Part shown: in pieces, positions 54,985 to 62,321 of the stretch
How positions within the stretch are numbered: position 1 is the stretch's first letter
Layout of the letters: every line of letters starts with the position of its first letter
Assembly (NCBI GenBank): GCA_949388605.1
Contig: CASKJV010000003.1
Coordinates: 1 to 64,000 of the forward strand
Origin: an uncultured Clostridia bacterium
GTDB taxonomy: Bacteria > Bacillota > Clostridia > TANB77 > CAG-508
Direction: 5' to 3'
Length of the DNA: 64,000 nt
Notes under the pieces: model-generated
Database searches by the model: none
What the model saw: the letters and a program-made list of their open reading frames with translations, nothing else
What the model was told of the DNA's origin: nothing
Made by a program: the position numbers and the translations under genes

Positions 54985-55100
54985 ATATTGCCTCCATAAA
55001 GATGTATATATAAACCATAGTATTAGTATGTATATTAACGATTTATAATATACATCTATTTCTATTCTCTAAATATTCTTTACTTTAGTTTTTCTACATT

Positions 55101-55922
55101 TTAATAATCTTTATCACATTCATCCATATAATTTTCATTAAAATCTACAGTTTCTTTCGCTTTTTTGTTCATTAAGCAACATATATCAATATTGTTTTTT
55201 TCGCATCTACTTGCAAATTCGTTAAATTCTATTGGTTTTCTAAAAAGTGATTCTAACTTCAAATATAAAACTTCCTTTAATTTACTTGCTTCTATATCTT
55301 TTTTTAGAACTTGTAGTGCTTTTCTATCTGGATCTATTCCACTATACCCTATATCCATATATATAATTGTACTTTTTATATCACACTCTTTACAATGTCT
55401 TGTAACTTGCTCTAAAGTTTCATATTCATCCTTTTTGCTAGTTCTTATATATATTCCTGTAGGTTTATCTTCTACATTTTCAATATGAGTTATAACCTTA
55501 CTATATCTTTCTCTATGGGAAATCTCTATTTCTTTAGTGTATTCTGGATAACGAATCTTAATTCCTTCCCAAAAGTATGGTGCATAAGAACAACAGAAAA
55601 TTTCGCTTGGTGCATAAGATGTTGATATTTTTTCATTTTCTAAATCTTGTTCACTGTCATACATAAGATTATGATTCCATAGGTTAAATGCCATTCTAGT
55701 TACTTTTAATGATGTTGATGTTTGCCATCCTTTTTGAATAGAATCTAAATTAACTTCACTTTTTCTTATATTGAATATTTCATTAAAATGATCTCTAGTT
55801 GTTTCACAAATGCTTAATGTATAAACTAATGATTTATAGTACACATCTGTTTTTCCTAATTTTCTTAATTCTTTCATTTTTTCTTCAAAAAATTCTTCGT
55901 GTTCAATATCTATAAAATTCAT
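55101..55922 (-). CDS. DUF6075-like protein fused to a resolvase-type domain, 273 aa
   Basis: Residues 1-130 are a helical domain (DUF6075-like: SLVYTLSICETTRDHFNEIF in part) found in Clostridia elements. Residues 153-250 form a serine-resolvase fold: GIYIRTSKKDEY with the Arg160/Ser162 pair, MDIGYSGIDPDRKALQ, and a LYLKLESLFRKPIEFNEF helix. The usual D-R-L-x-R arginine pair is here E-S-L-F-R, so one catalytic Arg is missing and activity is doubtful. The gene overlaps the upstream one by 4 bp (ATGA), so it is co-translated with 55919-56125. Confidence 0.7.
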   Translation of the reverse strand: MNFIDIEHEEFFEEKMKELRKLGKTDVYYKSLVYTLSICETTRDHFNEIFNIRKSEVNLDSIQKGWQTSTSLKVTRMAFNLWNHNLMYDSEQDLENEKISTSYAPSEIFCCSYAPYFWEGIKIRYPEYTKEIEISHRERYSKVITHIENVEDKPTGIYIRTSKKDEYETLEQVTRHCKECDIKSTIIYMDIGYSGIDPDRKALQVLKKDIEASKLKEVLYLKLESLFRKPIEFNEFASRCEKNNIDICCLMNKKAKETVDFNENYMDECDKDY

Positions 55923-56125
55923 AACAATTTCCTTTTCTTGCTTTTTAAATATCTTTGAGAAAGTCCAATTACTCCCTCTTTACCATACAAAGTTTGAAGT
56001 GGATCTAATTCTTTTATAAAATCTTCTATTTCCACATCCATATATTTGTTTTTATCTTTTACATTTTTGACTGCGATTATCAAATATGCTCTAACTTGAT
56101 CCCAGTTGTATAGTTCTCTTGCCAT
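55919..56125 (-). CDS. small element protein, 68 aa
   Basis: Not recognised. Basic and helical (MARELYNWDQVRAYLIIAVKN), with a Lys-rich end. The start codon overlaps the upstream stop (TAATG at 56125), and its own stop overlaps the next gene, so three genes are translationally coupled in one operon. Confidence 0.7.
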   Translation of the reverse strand: MARELYNWDQVRAYLIIAVKNVKDKNKYMDVEIEDFIKELDPLQTLYGKEGVIGLSQRYLKSKKRKLL

Positions 56126-56559
56126 TATAAAACCTCCACTTTTATATATTTTGGTACATCATAGCTGCGACCTAATTCTTCTCTAAATTCATACCTTTTC
56201 TTCTTTTCATTATAAGTAAAAGCACTTTTATTCCAATTTCTATATGCCATATTATTCAATCGTTTAGGTTTAGACATTTCCATACTCGCTTGATTGTGCA
56301 TATTTCTTAAAACTAAATCATCAGCATTGTTTTTTTGTTGTATATTTTTCTTCTTCGTTTTATTGTAATCATTAGTATATTGTTTATGCTTTTCTTGATT
56401 TTCAGCCTTTCTCTCTTGCTTAATTTTTATATATCTGCTATCTTTTTGTAACACTCTTGTTACTGTACTTTTTGCTATTTCAAATTTTTTTGCAATATCA
56501 ACTGGCTTTATTTTTTCAATAAAATACATATCTAATATTTGTTTGTTTCTATCTTCCAT
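56125..56559 (-). CDS. HTH DNA-binding protein of the element, 144 aa
   Basis: An N-terminal resolvase/Hin-like helix-turn-helix (IKPVDIAKKFEIAKSTVTRVL, in part: DIAKKFEIAKSTVTR, residues 17-31) and a very basic Lys/Asn-rich middle. The C-terminus (GRSYDVPKYIKVEVL) is conserved-looking. It heads the three-gene coupled operon. AAGGAG is present upstream. Its role in element control or replication is unknown. Confidence 0.7.
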   Translation of the reverse strand: MEDRNKQILDMYFIEKIKPVDIAKKFEIAKSTVTRVLQKDSRYIKIKQERKAENQEKHKQYTNDYNKTKKKNIQQKNNADDLVLRNMHNQASMEMSKPKRLNNMAYRNWNKSAFTYNEKKKRYEFREELGRSYDVPKYIKVEVL

Positions 56560-56589
56560 AGGTCTTTCTCCTTCCTATGCAACTTTTTG

Positions 56590-56715
56590 CTAACACTTTA
56601 AAGGCTTGACAAGACTAATAAGAAGTGAGCTCCTTATTTGCATTTTATATAGATTTTGGGTAAATTTTTTCTTAATTAGTTGTCGATATTTGTTTCTTAA
56701 AATTTGTGTAATCAT
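56590..56715 (-). CDS. 41-aa basic ORF with strong SD inside an inverted repeat
   Basis: Too short for the track. MITQILRNKYRQLIKKKF... is strongly basic. GGGAGG seven bases before the ATG. AGAAGTGAGCT upstream of the SD and AGCTCACTTCT at the end of the ORF (56738-56748 and 56621-56631 on the plus strand) can pair and close a loop that holds the ribosome binding site. Could be a leader peptide for the HTH operon. Confidence 0.45.
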   Translation of the reverse strand: MITQILRNKYRQLIKKKFTQNLYKMQIRSSLLISLVKPLKC

Positions 56716-56748
56716 ATTTTCCTCCCTTCTATATATAAGCTCACTTCT
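56621..56748. repeat. 11-bp inverted repeat spanning a small ORF
   Basis: AGAAGTGAGCT (56621-56631) and AGCTCACTTCT (56738-56748), perfect inverted copies 106 bp apart. Confidence 0.5.
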
Positions 56749-56781
56749 CATAGTAAAATTATAGGCTCTTAAAAAATTTTT

Positions 56782-57405
56782 TTATTTTTTCTTGTAATTT
56801 TTTGAAATATTATTCATTGCTCTTTTTACACTTTCTTCTATTGCACCTACAGTAGTACCATCTTGAACAGCAATTATTACAAGAGGAATTTCTAGTATTT
56901 TATTTTTAAAAAATCTATTGCTTTGTTTCTCTGATAGAATTGAATCAAGTAATAATTTTATTTCTTCTTTTTCTATTTCATTTAAAACTTCATCTTCAAG
57001 GCTATAATCAGTATGAATATTAGTTATATCTTCTTGATTAAAATATTTATCTATATGCCTAAAATTTTCATTTCTTACCTTATTTTTTTCATACCTCTGT
57101 GAATTATATAAACAATAATAAATATCTTTATCTACTGTTTGTATCACATAAGTTCCTTCATTCTTATAGAATCCAACAGCATAAGTTGCGAATATTCTAA
57201 TCATTGCTTCTTTTGAATTTTTTAATTTTTGTTTCAATTCACTATATTCTTTTTTGCTTATTTCAACACAATCTTCAAATCTAGTTCCAATGGCATAGTG
57301 CATATAATATTTTGCATAAAAATCATATTTATTTGCTTCATCATAATTTGTTATTTTCTCTTTCGATTCCTCATATTTATTTATTTCTTTATAATTATTT
57401 TTCAT
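56782..57405 (-). CDS. sigma-like regulator of the element, 207 aa
   Basis: The C-terminal 60 residues resemble sigma region 4 of conjugative-element sigma-like proteins (EIEKEEIKLLLDSIL, IPLVIIAVQDGTTVGAIEESVKRAM in part), with a recognition-type helix. The N-terminal 130 residues are a charged domain with several Tyr/Phe (HYAIGTRFEDCVEISK). I start at MKNNYKEINK, eight bases after GGAGG. It may drive element promoters (inference). Confidence 0.65.
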   Translation of the reverse strand: MKNNYKEINKYEESKEKITNYDEANKYDFYAKYYMHYAIGTRFEDCVEISKKEYSELKQKLKNSKEAMIRIFATYAVGFYKNEGTYVIQTVDKDIYYCLYNSQRYEKNKVRNENFRHIDKYFNQEDITNIHTDYSLEDEVLNEIEKEEIKLLLDSILSEKQSNRFFKNKILEIPLVIIAVQDGTTVGAIEESVKRAMNNISKNYKKK

Positions 57406-57441
57406 TTCTAAATCCTCCAACAATTAAATTTCTTTGAAAAT

Positions 57442-57582
57442 TCAACTGTTTAGAGGTGGAGATTTGTTTCTCACAAGTTTAGTAGAAGGTACAAAAAAAT
57501 CATCTAAAATAGGGCAAAAAAATCCTATATAGATGAATCTATTTGTATCTATTAAGTTATCATTTCTAATTCCCCCTACCAT
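57442..57582 (-). CDS. possible 46-aa element ORF with hairpin-hidden SD
   Basis: MVGGIRNDNLIDTNRF... ends VRNKSPPLNS. GGAG seven bases upstream lies in one arm of a 10-bp hairpin (57588-57627). No family is known. It lies just upstream of the sigma-like gene, so it might be a regulatory leader. Confidence 0.4.
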   Translation of the reverse strand: MVGGIRNDNLIDTNRFIYIGFFCPILDDFFVPSTKLVRNKSPPLNS

Positions 57583-57770
57583 TTACAACACTCCAGAATC
57601 TGTCCTTCATTTTTTTGTCTGGAGTGTGTCTATAAAAAGCTTCTTCTGGAGTTAGGAGTTCTTAAAACTCAATTTACGGACACTATACTCTGGATTTCGT
57701 ATTTTTGATTAAAATGGGGGAATAAAAAGAAAAATGGGTACAAAAAAAGATTTATTTTAAAAATAAAAAA
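57583..57770. other. gap between element operons
   Basis: Apart from the hairpin and a further TCTGGA copy at 57645, no gene was found. The higher G content suggests a structured leader. Confidence 0.35.
57588..57627. repeat. 10-bp inverted repeat hiding a ribosome binding site
   Basis: ACACTCCAGA and TCTGGAGTGT, perfect inverted copies. In the minus RNA the GGAG of the 46-aa ORF is in the 3' arm. Confidence 0.5.
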
Positions 57771-57840
57771 AACTGTAGAATAAACTACAGTCTTAAACAT
57801 TGAAATAATAAAAGCCTAAATCATTTCCGTTTAGACTTTT
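57771..57840 (-). terminator. double terminator after the Spo0E-like gene
   Basis: ACTGTAG/CTACAGT (57771-57791) with eight T on the minus side, preceded by AAAAG.CTAAA/TTTAG.CTTTT (57808-57840). Confidence 0.7.
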
Positions 57841-57853
57841 GATTCTTTTATAT

Positions 57854-58342
57854 TTAGTTTTGTTTTAACTTTTCTTTTATGATTTTATAGTATTTGTTTG
57901 AAATATCTGTATTGAATTTTAAATCTATATCTATATTACTGTTCTCTGATCCTTCTAAATTTTCAGCAACCATATTGTTACGATATAAAATTTGTTTTGC
58001 TATTTCATCATTACTGATGCCATTAGCTTTTAAGCAAGTATATAGATATACATTATTGCAATAACATTCCAATTCAAAGTCTGAAATATTTTCAGCTTGC
58101 TTTTTTACATCCTTTTTAATTTCGTTTATAATTTCCCTTTTATAAGGATTATTTAGAATGTCATTATACTTATCTAATATTTTCTTTTGATTTTCATATT
58201 TTATATATTCTGCAATCAAATCATCTAATTCAACACTTATTTTGTAAATAACATCTCCATCTTTGTTATTTTCTATTGATGAATCTAATTCATTTCTTTT
58301 TTTTATAATTTTTTCATTTAATTCTCTTAATTTCTCTGTCAT
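57854..58342 (-). CDS. Spo0E-like aspartyl-phosphate phosphatase domain protein, 162 aa
   Basis: Residues 1-50 match the Spo0E family (RELNEKIIKKRNELDSSIE in part, then SVELDDLIAEY, i.e. the SxxLDxLIxxY signature with Ser36, Leu39, Asp40). Spo0E-like proteins dephosphorylate Spo0A~P and delay sporulation. A second helical domain (55-162) is unusual for the family, which is normally 50-90 residues. It is part of the mobile element, so it could keep the host from sporulating (inference). Confidence 0.7.
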   Translation of the reverse strand: MTEKLRELNEKIIKKRNELDSSIENNKDGDVIYKISVELDDLIAEYIKYENQKKILDKYNDILNNPYKREIINEIKKDVKKQAENISDFELECYCNNVYLYTCLKANGISNDEIAKQILYRNNMVAENLEGSENSNIDIDLKFNTDISNKYYKIIKEKLKQN

Positions 58343-58384
58343 ATTTTCTCCATTTCATACTAATATTTATTTTTATATGATTTC

Positions 58385-59065
58385 TTATAAGGATTTTAGA
58401 TTTGTTTGTTTTATAATTTTTCTTATTGTTTCTATTTGTTCATCTGGTAATCTTACTATCTTTAGTTTAATATTATTTATTGATTGTCTAATATTTGATG
58501 AAGTACAATTTTGTAATTCTGCTATTTTAGAAGCATTATGGATTCTTTTTTGTTTTTTGTCTAAACCATAATATAAAACAAATCGTTCTTTTTGCATATC
58601 TGTAGCATCTTTCATATTTATTACAATTTCAAGTATTTTCTGTTTTTTATTATCTGTAAGTATATCTTTTTCTAATAAATACATTAGTTTATTTCTGATA
58701 TGCTGCTTTTCTTTAAGCCATATATCTTTAAAAGTTTTTCTTCGATAGTTGCCTTCTAACATTTCTTCATATTTTTTATCAATTTCACTAAATCTATTAG
58801 AAAGATAATCAAATTCCTTTTTAGTAACACCATATTTTAGTGGTTTTATATATCTTTGTTCTCTATCAGCATCATAATTACTATAATATATTCCTAAATC
58901 TTCTTTTACATCTTCATATCTACTTTGTGTATAAAATCCATCTTCTATATTCACTTCTAACTTTTCTATTATAGCCAGGTCTTTATTAGTTAATTCCTTT
59001 TTCAAATCAATAATTTTAGACTCTAAATAATTATCGCAATATTCTTCAAATAACATTTCCTCCAT
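58385..59065 (-). CDS. sigma-like/HTH element protein, 226 aa
   Basis: C-terminal residues 150-215 resemble sigma region 4 (ERFVLYYGLDKKQKRIHNASKIAELQNCTSSNIRQSI in part: KIAELQNCTSSNIRQSI), a typical DNA-reading helix pair. The N-terminal 100 residues are clearly similar to the whole 59084 protein (shared pattern ELTxxxLxIIxKL, YxxDxx...Y, FxxLxxRxxEIDxxYE). Function unknown. The start is uncertain (the ATG at 59065 has a GGG only; an internal ATG is too close to GGAGG). Confidence 0.65.
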   Translation of the reverse strand: MEEMLFEEYCDNYLESKIIDLKKELTNKDLAIIEKLEVNIEDGFYTQSRYEDVKEDLGIYYSNYDADREQRYIKPLKYGVTKKEFDYLSNRFSEIDKKYEEMLEGNYRRKTFKDIWLKEKQHIRNKLMYLLEKDILTDNKKQKILEIVINMKDATDMQKERFVLYYGLDKKQKRIHNASKIAELQNCTSSNIRQSINNIKLKIVRLPDEQIETIRKIIKQTNLKSL

Positions 59066-59083
59066 CCCTATCTACTTTAGTTT

Positions 59084-59377
59084 TTACATATTTTCGTCTA
59101 TTTCATCAATCCTTTTTATAAGTTCTTCAAACTCCTCCTTATCCACATTTTTTTCATCAAGTGATTTTGGAGTATATTCCTCCTCATCATCTTGTATGTA
59201 TTCTGATAATGCACCTTTTAAACACTCATAGTCATATTCTGTATATATCTTGTCTTTTACCTCTATTCCTAATTTCTTTATTATCTCTAACTGATTATCA
59301 GTTAATTCTTTTCTTATATCAATCATTGGATTATTATGATATTTATAATCCCAGTTTTCAATATCCATTTTTTTCAT
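59084..59377 (-). CDS. element protein, 97 aa, paralog of the N-terminus of the 58385 protein
   Basis: DIRKELTDNQLEIIKKLGIEVKDKIYTEYDYE... mirrors the N-terminal domain of the adjacent downstream protein but lacks its HTH. I start at the ATG after AAAGGA, six codons inside the track ORF. It is transcribed divergently from small XRE gene 3 and may be its target. It may act as a partner or antagonist of the paralog. Confidence 0.65.
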   Translation of the reverse strand: MKKMDIENWDYKYHNNPMIDIRKELTDNQLEIIKKLGIEVKDKIYTEYDYECLKGALSEYIQDDEEEYTPKSLDEKNVDKEEFEELIKRIDEIDENM

Positions 59378-59483
59378 TTTTCCTTTCTTTTCCATTCTTG
59401 CTAACTGGTACGCAACACATAGGACAAAAAAATATTATATTATTATTTTGTTTATTTTAGTTAAGGGGTGGAATAATAATATA

Positions 59484-59741
59484 ATGAAAACCAAAAATTT
59501 AAATGGTCATCAAAACATTGTTGGCTCTAATATAAAAAAGTATAGAGAATTAAAAGGTTTATCTCAAAGAGAATTAGCTGATAAAGTTGCACTTCTAGGA
59601 GTCACTCTTTATAATTCTGATATATCTCATATAGAGAATCATACTTTATTTGTTAGAGATTATGAGCAAAAAGCAATTTGTAAAGTTCTAGGTATCAAAG
59701 AACAACAATTATTTGAGAATACTGACCAATATTTTAATTAA
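59484..59741 (+). CDS. small XRE-family regulator, paralog 3 of 3 (on the element)
   Basis: An 85-residue HTH protein (NIVGSNIKKYRELKGLSQREL, in part: IKKYRELKGLSQREL; VALLGVTLYNSDISHIENH; CKVLGIKEQQLF), similar to the proteins at 23346 and 42751. I start at MKTKNL after GGGGTGG, 12 codons inside the track ORF. It is divergent from the 59084 gene, as the other two are from their neighbours. That two chromosomal relatives exist suggests a common element-derived regulator family. Confidence 0.8.
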   Translation: MKTKNLNGHQNIVGSNIKKYRELKGLSQRELADKVALLGVTLYNSDISHIENHTLFVRDYEQKAICKVLGIKEQQLFENTDQYFN

Positions 59742-59827
59742 ACAAATTTCTATTACTTTTGTAGTAGTTATTTGTTTTTTATTTTGGCATTTTGATATGT
59801 AGTACACATCAGTTACTGCAAAAAAAT

Positions 59828-60355
59828 TTAATATTTTTTCTTTGGTATTAAAATAATCATATCTTCTTTAATACAAACTTTTAACTTATCATTTTCTACA
59901 ATTCCAATTTTCTTTCTTATATCATTCCAGATTAAAATATTTCCAAACTCATCTATTGTAGTTATATTATGATTATCTCCAAAGTCAAGATTGCTTATTT
60001 GCACTTTTACCTCATACTTATTTTCTATAATCATTTTTGTTTCTCTTGTTGCACTTTTCTTAACATCTAGTTTTTTAATAATGATATTTCTACCACTAGC
60101 ATATACATCTAATTTATATCCTGTTTTTATATTCATCTTATTCATAATACTTTGTGCCAATCGTATTCTGCCTATTCCATCAAGTATTACTTCATTTTCA
60201 TTTTGTGTTTTCTCCTTTTTAGGATGTGGTATTACTAATCTAGCATTATCATTTACCTTTTCGTAAACATCTTTTCCAATTACAATAATTTTATCTCTGT
60301 TTACCTTTTCATAGATATTATTTTCAAGCATAACAATTTCTCTTGTTTTTTCCAT
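59828..60355 (-). CDS. double AbrB/SpoVT-domain protein, 175 aa
   Basis: Two swapped-hairpin DNA-binding units in one chain: ILDGIGRIRLAQSIMNKMNI (residues 57-76) with the DVYASGRNIIIKK strand pair, and TTIDEFGNILIWNDIRKKIG (about 132-151) with a matching KVCIKEDMIILIPKK. Most AbrB proteins have one unit and dimerise, so this one resembles a fused dimer. The N-terminus has two short YEKVN repeats (16-19 and 32-35). AGAGAGG precedes the ATG. A regulator of the element or of host AbrB targets. Confidence 0.75.
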   Translation of the reverse strand: MEKTREIVMLENNIYEKVNRDKIIVIGKDVYEKVNDNARLVIPHPKKEKTQNENEVILDGIGRIRLAQSIMNKMNIKTGYKLDVYASGRNIIIKKLDVKKSATRETKMIIENKYEVKVQISNLDFGDNHNITTIDEFGNILIWNDIRKKIGIVENDKLKVCIKEDMIILIPKKKY

Positions 60356-60516
60356 AACAAAATCCTCTCTTTCACTTATTTTGTAAACCTTTTATAAAGT
60401 TTATTTTAAAAAATATTTTGTTACATTTATTACTACATATAAGGCATATTTATTAGTTGCTTTTTGTTAATTTTCTCTTTCTATACAACCTCCTCTTTTC
60501 AAGATTATCATATTAT

Positions 60517-60702
60517 CTATTTCTCATTTATTATTTTTTCTAATTGTTCCACATATTTCTCCCATTTCGTTAAATCATCTTTATCTACTAAATAGCAATA
60601 TAGTTGTTTTCTTTCCTCTGCAAACTTTTTATATTCCTTTTTGGTCTTTTCCAATAGAAGTATAGTTCTTTTATTTAGTTCTTCTATTTTGCTATTTTTC
60701 AA
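60517..60702 (-). CDS. small coiled-coil element protein, 61 aa
   Basis: Starts at TTG eight bases after GGAGGG and reads (M)KNSKIEELNKRTILLL..., a charged helix with KKEYKKFAEERKQ. The longer track ORF extends over the promoter. Not recognised. Confidence 0.6.
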   Translation of the reverse strand: MKNSKIEELNKRTILLLEKTKKEYKKFAEERKQLYCYLVDKDDLTKWEKYVEQLEKIINEK

Positions 60703-60733
60703 CTTTGTTCCCTCCAATATGATTACGATATAC

Positions 60734-60761
60734 ATTATATAACATTTTTTTATCCAGTCAA
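60734..60761 (-). promoter_or_regulatory. promoter of the 61-aa gene
   Basis: TTGACT, 16 bp, TATAAT on the minus strand. The -35 box is preceded by CCTAGATAT-like sequence that recurs at 61392 (CTAGATAT beside another TTGACT). Confidence 0.65.
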
Positions 60762-60898
60762 CTCCTAGATATTGGAAATTTGTTTTTAGTTCAGTAATAC
60801 CAATGTAAAAAAAATTTTCCGACAAAATTCTACAAAATAAAAAGAAAGCCAATTTTCGTTAGCTTTCTCAATACATCTACTTATCAAAAATATTCTCA

Positions 60899-61234
60899 TT
60901 ATAGATTCTTCAAAACTTCTACAATTTGGAATAATGCTTCTATTTTACTAGACTCTAGATCGCTGATTTTCTCACTAATCTCTATCTTTTTCTTTAATGT
61001 TGGATTAGTGATAAAGTCCTTATATAAAATGTTAGGTGCAATTTCTAAATAGTTCATAAAATCTATATCGGTCTTTTTGCTTGTACCATCTTTTCCAGTT
61101 TCAATTTGAGAGATAGTTTTTGTAGATTTAGTTAGTTCTTCAGCAAATTTTTCTTGTGTTATATTGTTCTTTAGTCTATATTCTTGAAAAATTGCTCCAA
61201 GGCTTTTGTTAATTTGCTCATTTGAAGTTTCCAT
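60899..61234 (-). CDS. XRE-family repressor of the element, 111 aa
   Basis: Helix-turn-helix at residues 14-65 (FQEYRLKNNITQEKFAEELTKSTKTISQIE in part: TQEKFAEELTKSTKTISQIE), with a C-terminal helical tail likely for dimerisation. Phage/ICE-repressor-like. AAAGGAGG precedes the ATG. A perfect 9-5-9 palindrome lies just upstream of its SD and over its own promoter -10, so autoregulation is likely. Confidence 0.85.
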   Translation of the reverse strand: METSNEQINKSLGAIFQEYRLKNNITQEKFAEELTKSTKTISQIETGKDGTSKKTDIDFMNYLEIAPNILYKDFITNPTLKKKIEISEKISDLESSKIEALFQIVEVLKNL

Positions 61235-61257
61235 ACCTACCTCCTTTTTTTCTTATT

Positions 61258-61280
61258 ATATTGAATTTGCGATTCAATAT
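61258..61280. promoter_or_regulatory. 9-5-9 inverted repeat, operator of the 111-aa XRE gene
   Basis: ATATTGAAT and ATTCAATAT are perfect inverted copies around TTGCG, 24 bp before the XRE start and overlapping the minus-strand TATAAT at 61254-61259. Confidence 0.65.
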
Positions 61281-61480
61281 ACACAATGCACCAACTACAT
61301 AATGTTCTGGTGTTTTGTTTAGAAAAAAAGAAGTATTTTGTTGAAAAATAAGTATTTTTGTTTTAATGTTGATTATTTTTTATATGTAGTCAACTACTAG
61401 ATATAAGGATTTTATTTGTAAATTTTAGCAAAAATAATCCAGTCATCAACTACATATTTTTCATATTGTAATTCATAGAA

Positions 61481-61945
61481 CTAATTTTTATAAAAATTGA
61501 TATATTCTATAATTTTACTCGTAAATACGATTCCATTCAAATGATCAATTTCGTGTGATAAGCATTGTGCTAATATGCCTTTACCTTTAATTACAATTTT
61601 CTCTCCATTTTCATTTAATGCTTCAACTTCAATTTTTATTGGTCTTTTTACTTTTCCCCAAACATCTGGAAAACTCAAACATCCCTCATCAACAATTTGC
61701 TCTCCTTCTTCTTTTATAATTTTAGGATTGACAAGTTTTAATAGTCCTTCTCCAACATCAATAACTACTAATTGTTTTAATATTCCAACTTGACAAGCAG
61801 ATAATCCTCCTCCACATTCAGTATTATACATAGTTTCTACCATATCATCTAATATTAACTTTATTTTATTATCTACTTTTTCTACTATTTTGCTTTTTTT
61901 TCTTAATATTTCATCATCAAATGTTCTAATTTTTCTTATTGCCAT
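61481..61945 (-). CDS. def: peptide deformylase on the mobile element
   Basis: Removes the formyl group from new protein N-termini. The metal-binding motifs EGCLSFP (Cys89) and HEIDH (His131, His135) are intact. Motif 1 is GGGLSACQVG where most enzymes have G(V/I)GLAAPQ, and motif 3 is CLSHEIDHLNG where QHE is usual, so it belongs to a divergent (type 1B/III-like) branch. At 154 residues it is close to family length. The start lies inside the upstream XRE gene (20-bp overlap) after AGGAGG. A second deformylase of this kind may confer tolerance to deformylase inhibitors (inference). Confidence 0.9.
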   Translation of the reverse strand: MAIRKIRTFDDEILRKKSKIVEKVDNKIKLILDDMVETMYNTECGGGLSACQVGILKQLVVIDVGEGLLKLVNPKIIKEEGEQIVDEGCLSFPDVWGKVKRPIKIEVEALNENGEKIVIKGKGILAQCLSHEIDHLNGIVFTSKIIEYINFYKN

Positions 61946-62180
61946 TTTTAATCCTCCTACTTGATTCTGCTCTCGATTTTCTCACACTTTCATTAAATAA
62001 AAAGACTTCTTCTATTTTTTTATGAAATACCTGTGCTATATCATAAGCCAACCAAATAGATGGCTCTGTTTCTTCCTTTTCAATATCAATAATAGCTTGT
62101 CTTGATGTTCCTACCATATTTCCTAATTGTTCTTGAGTAAGTCCAAGTTTTTCTCTCAATTCTTTTACTCTATTTTTCAT
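61926..62180 (-). CDS. XRE regulator coupled to def, 84 aa
   Basis: One HTH domain (LREKLGLTQEQLGNMVGTSRQAIIDIEKEE in part: TQEQLGNMVGTSRQAIIDIE), close to YozG-like small XRE proteins. A tail rich in Arg/Ser/Lys is used to overlap def. CAGGAGG precedes the ATG. A perfect palindrome over the leader and a strong promoter precede it, so it likely represses this XRE-def pair. Confidence 0.85.
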   Translation of the reverse strand: MKNRVKELREKLGLTQEQLGNMVGTSRQAIIDIEKEETEPSIWLAYDIAQVFHKKIEEVFLFNESVRKSRAESSRRIKNGNKKN

Positions 62181-62190
62181 TTTGCCTCCT

Positions 62191-62206
62191 GTAAGGTTTA
62201 CCTTAC
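62191..62206. promoter_or_regulatory. 16-bp palindrome, operator of the XRE-def operon
   Basis: GTAAGGTTTACCTTAC is a perfect 7-2-7 palindrome (arms GTAAGGT/ACCTTAC) between the -10 box and the SD. Confidence 0.7.
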
Positions 62207-62209
62207 ATT

Positions 62210-62238
62210 ATAATACTACTTTTGTTTTTTCTTGTCAA
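62210..62238 (-). promoter_or_regulatory. promoter of the XRE-def operon
   Basis: TTGACA, 17 bp, TATTAT on the minus strand, just upstream of the palindrome. Confidence 0.7.
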
Positions 62239-62321
62239 TAAAAAATAGCAGTATTTTGTAAATACTACTATTTTATAAATTGTAAGTTGTCGAGATGATT
62301 ATAACACAAAATATATCCATA

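Noticed and set aside
59396-59483. Inverted-repeat operator for XRE gene 3
   Set aside because: Only 5-6 matching bases could be paired, unlike the perfect 10-bp arms at the other two loci.
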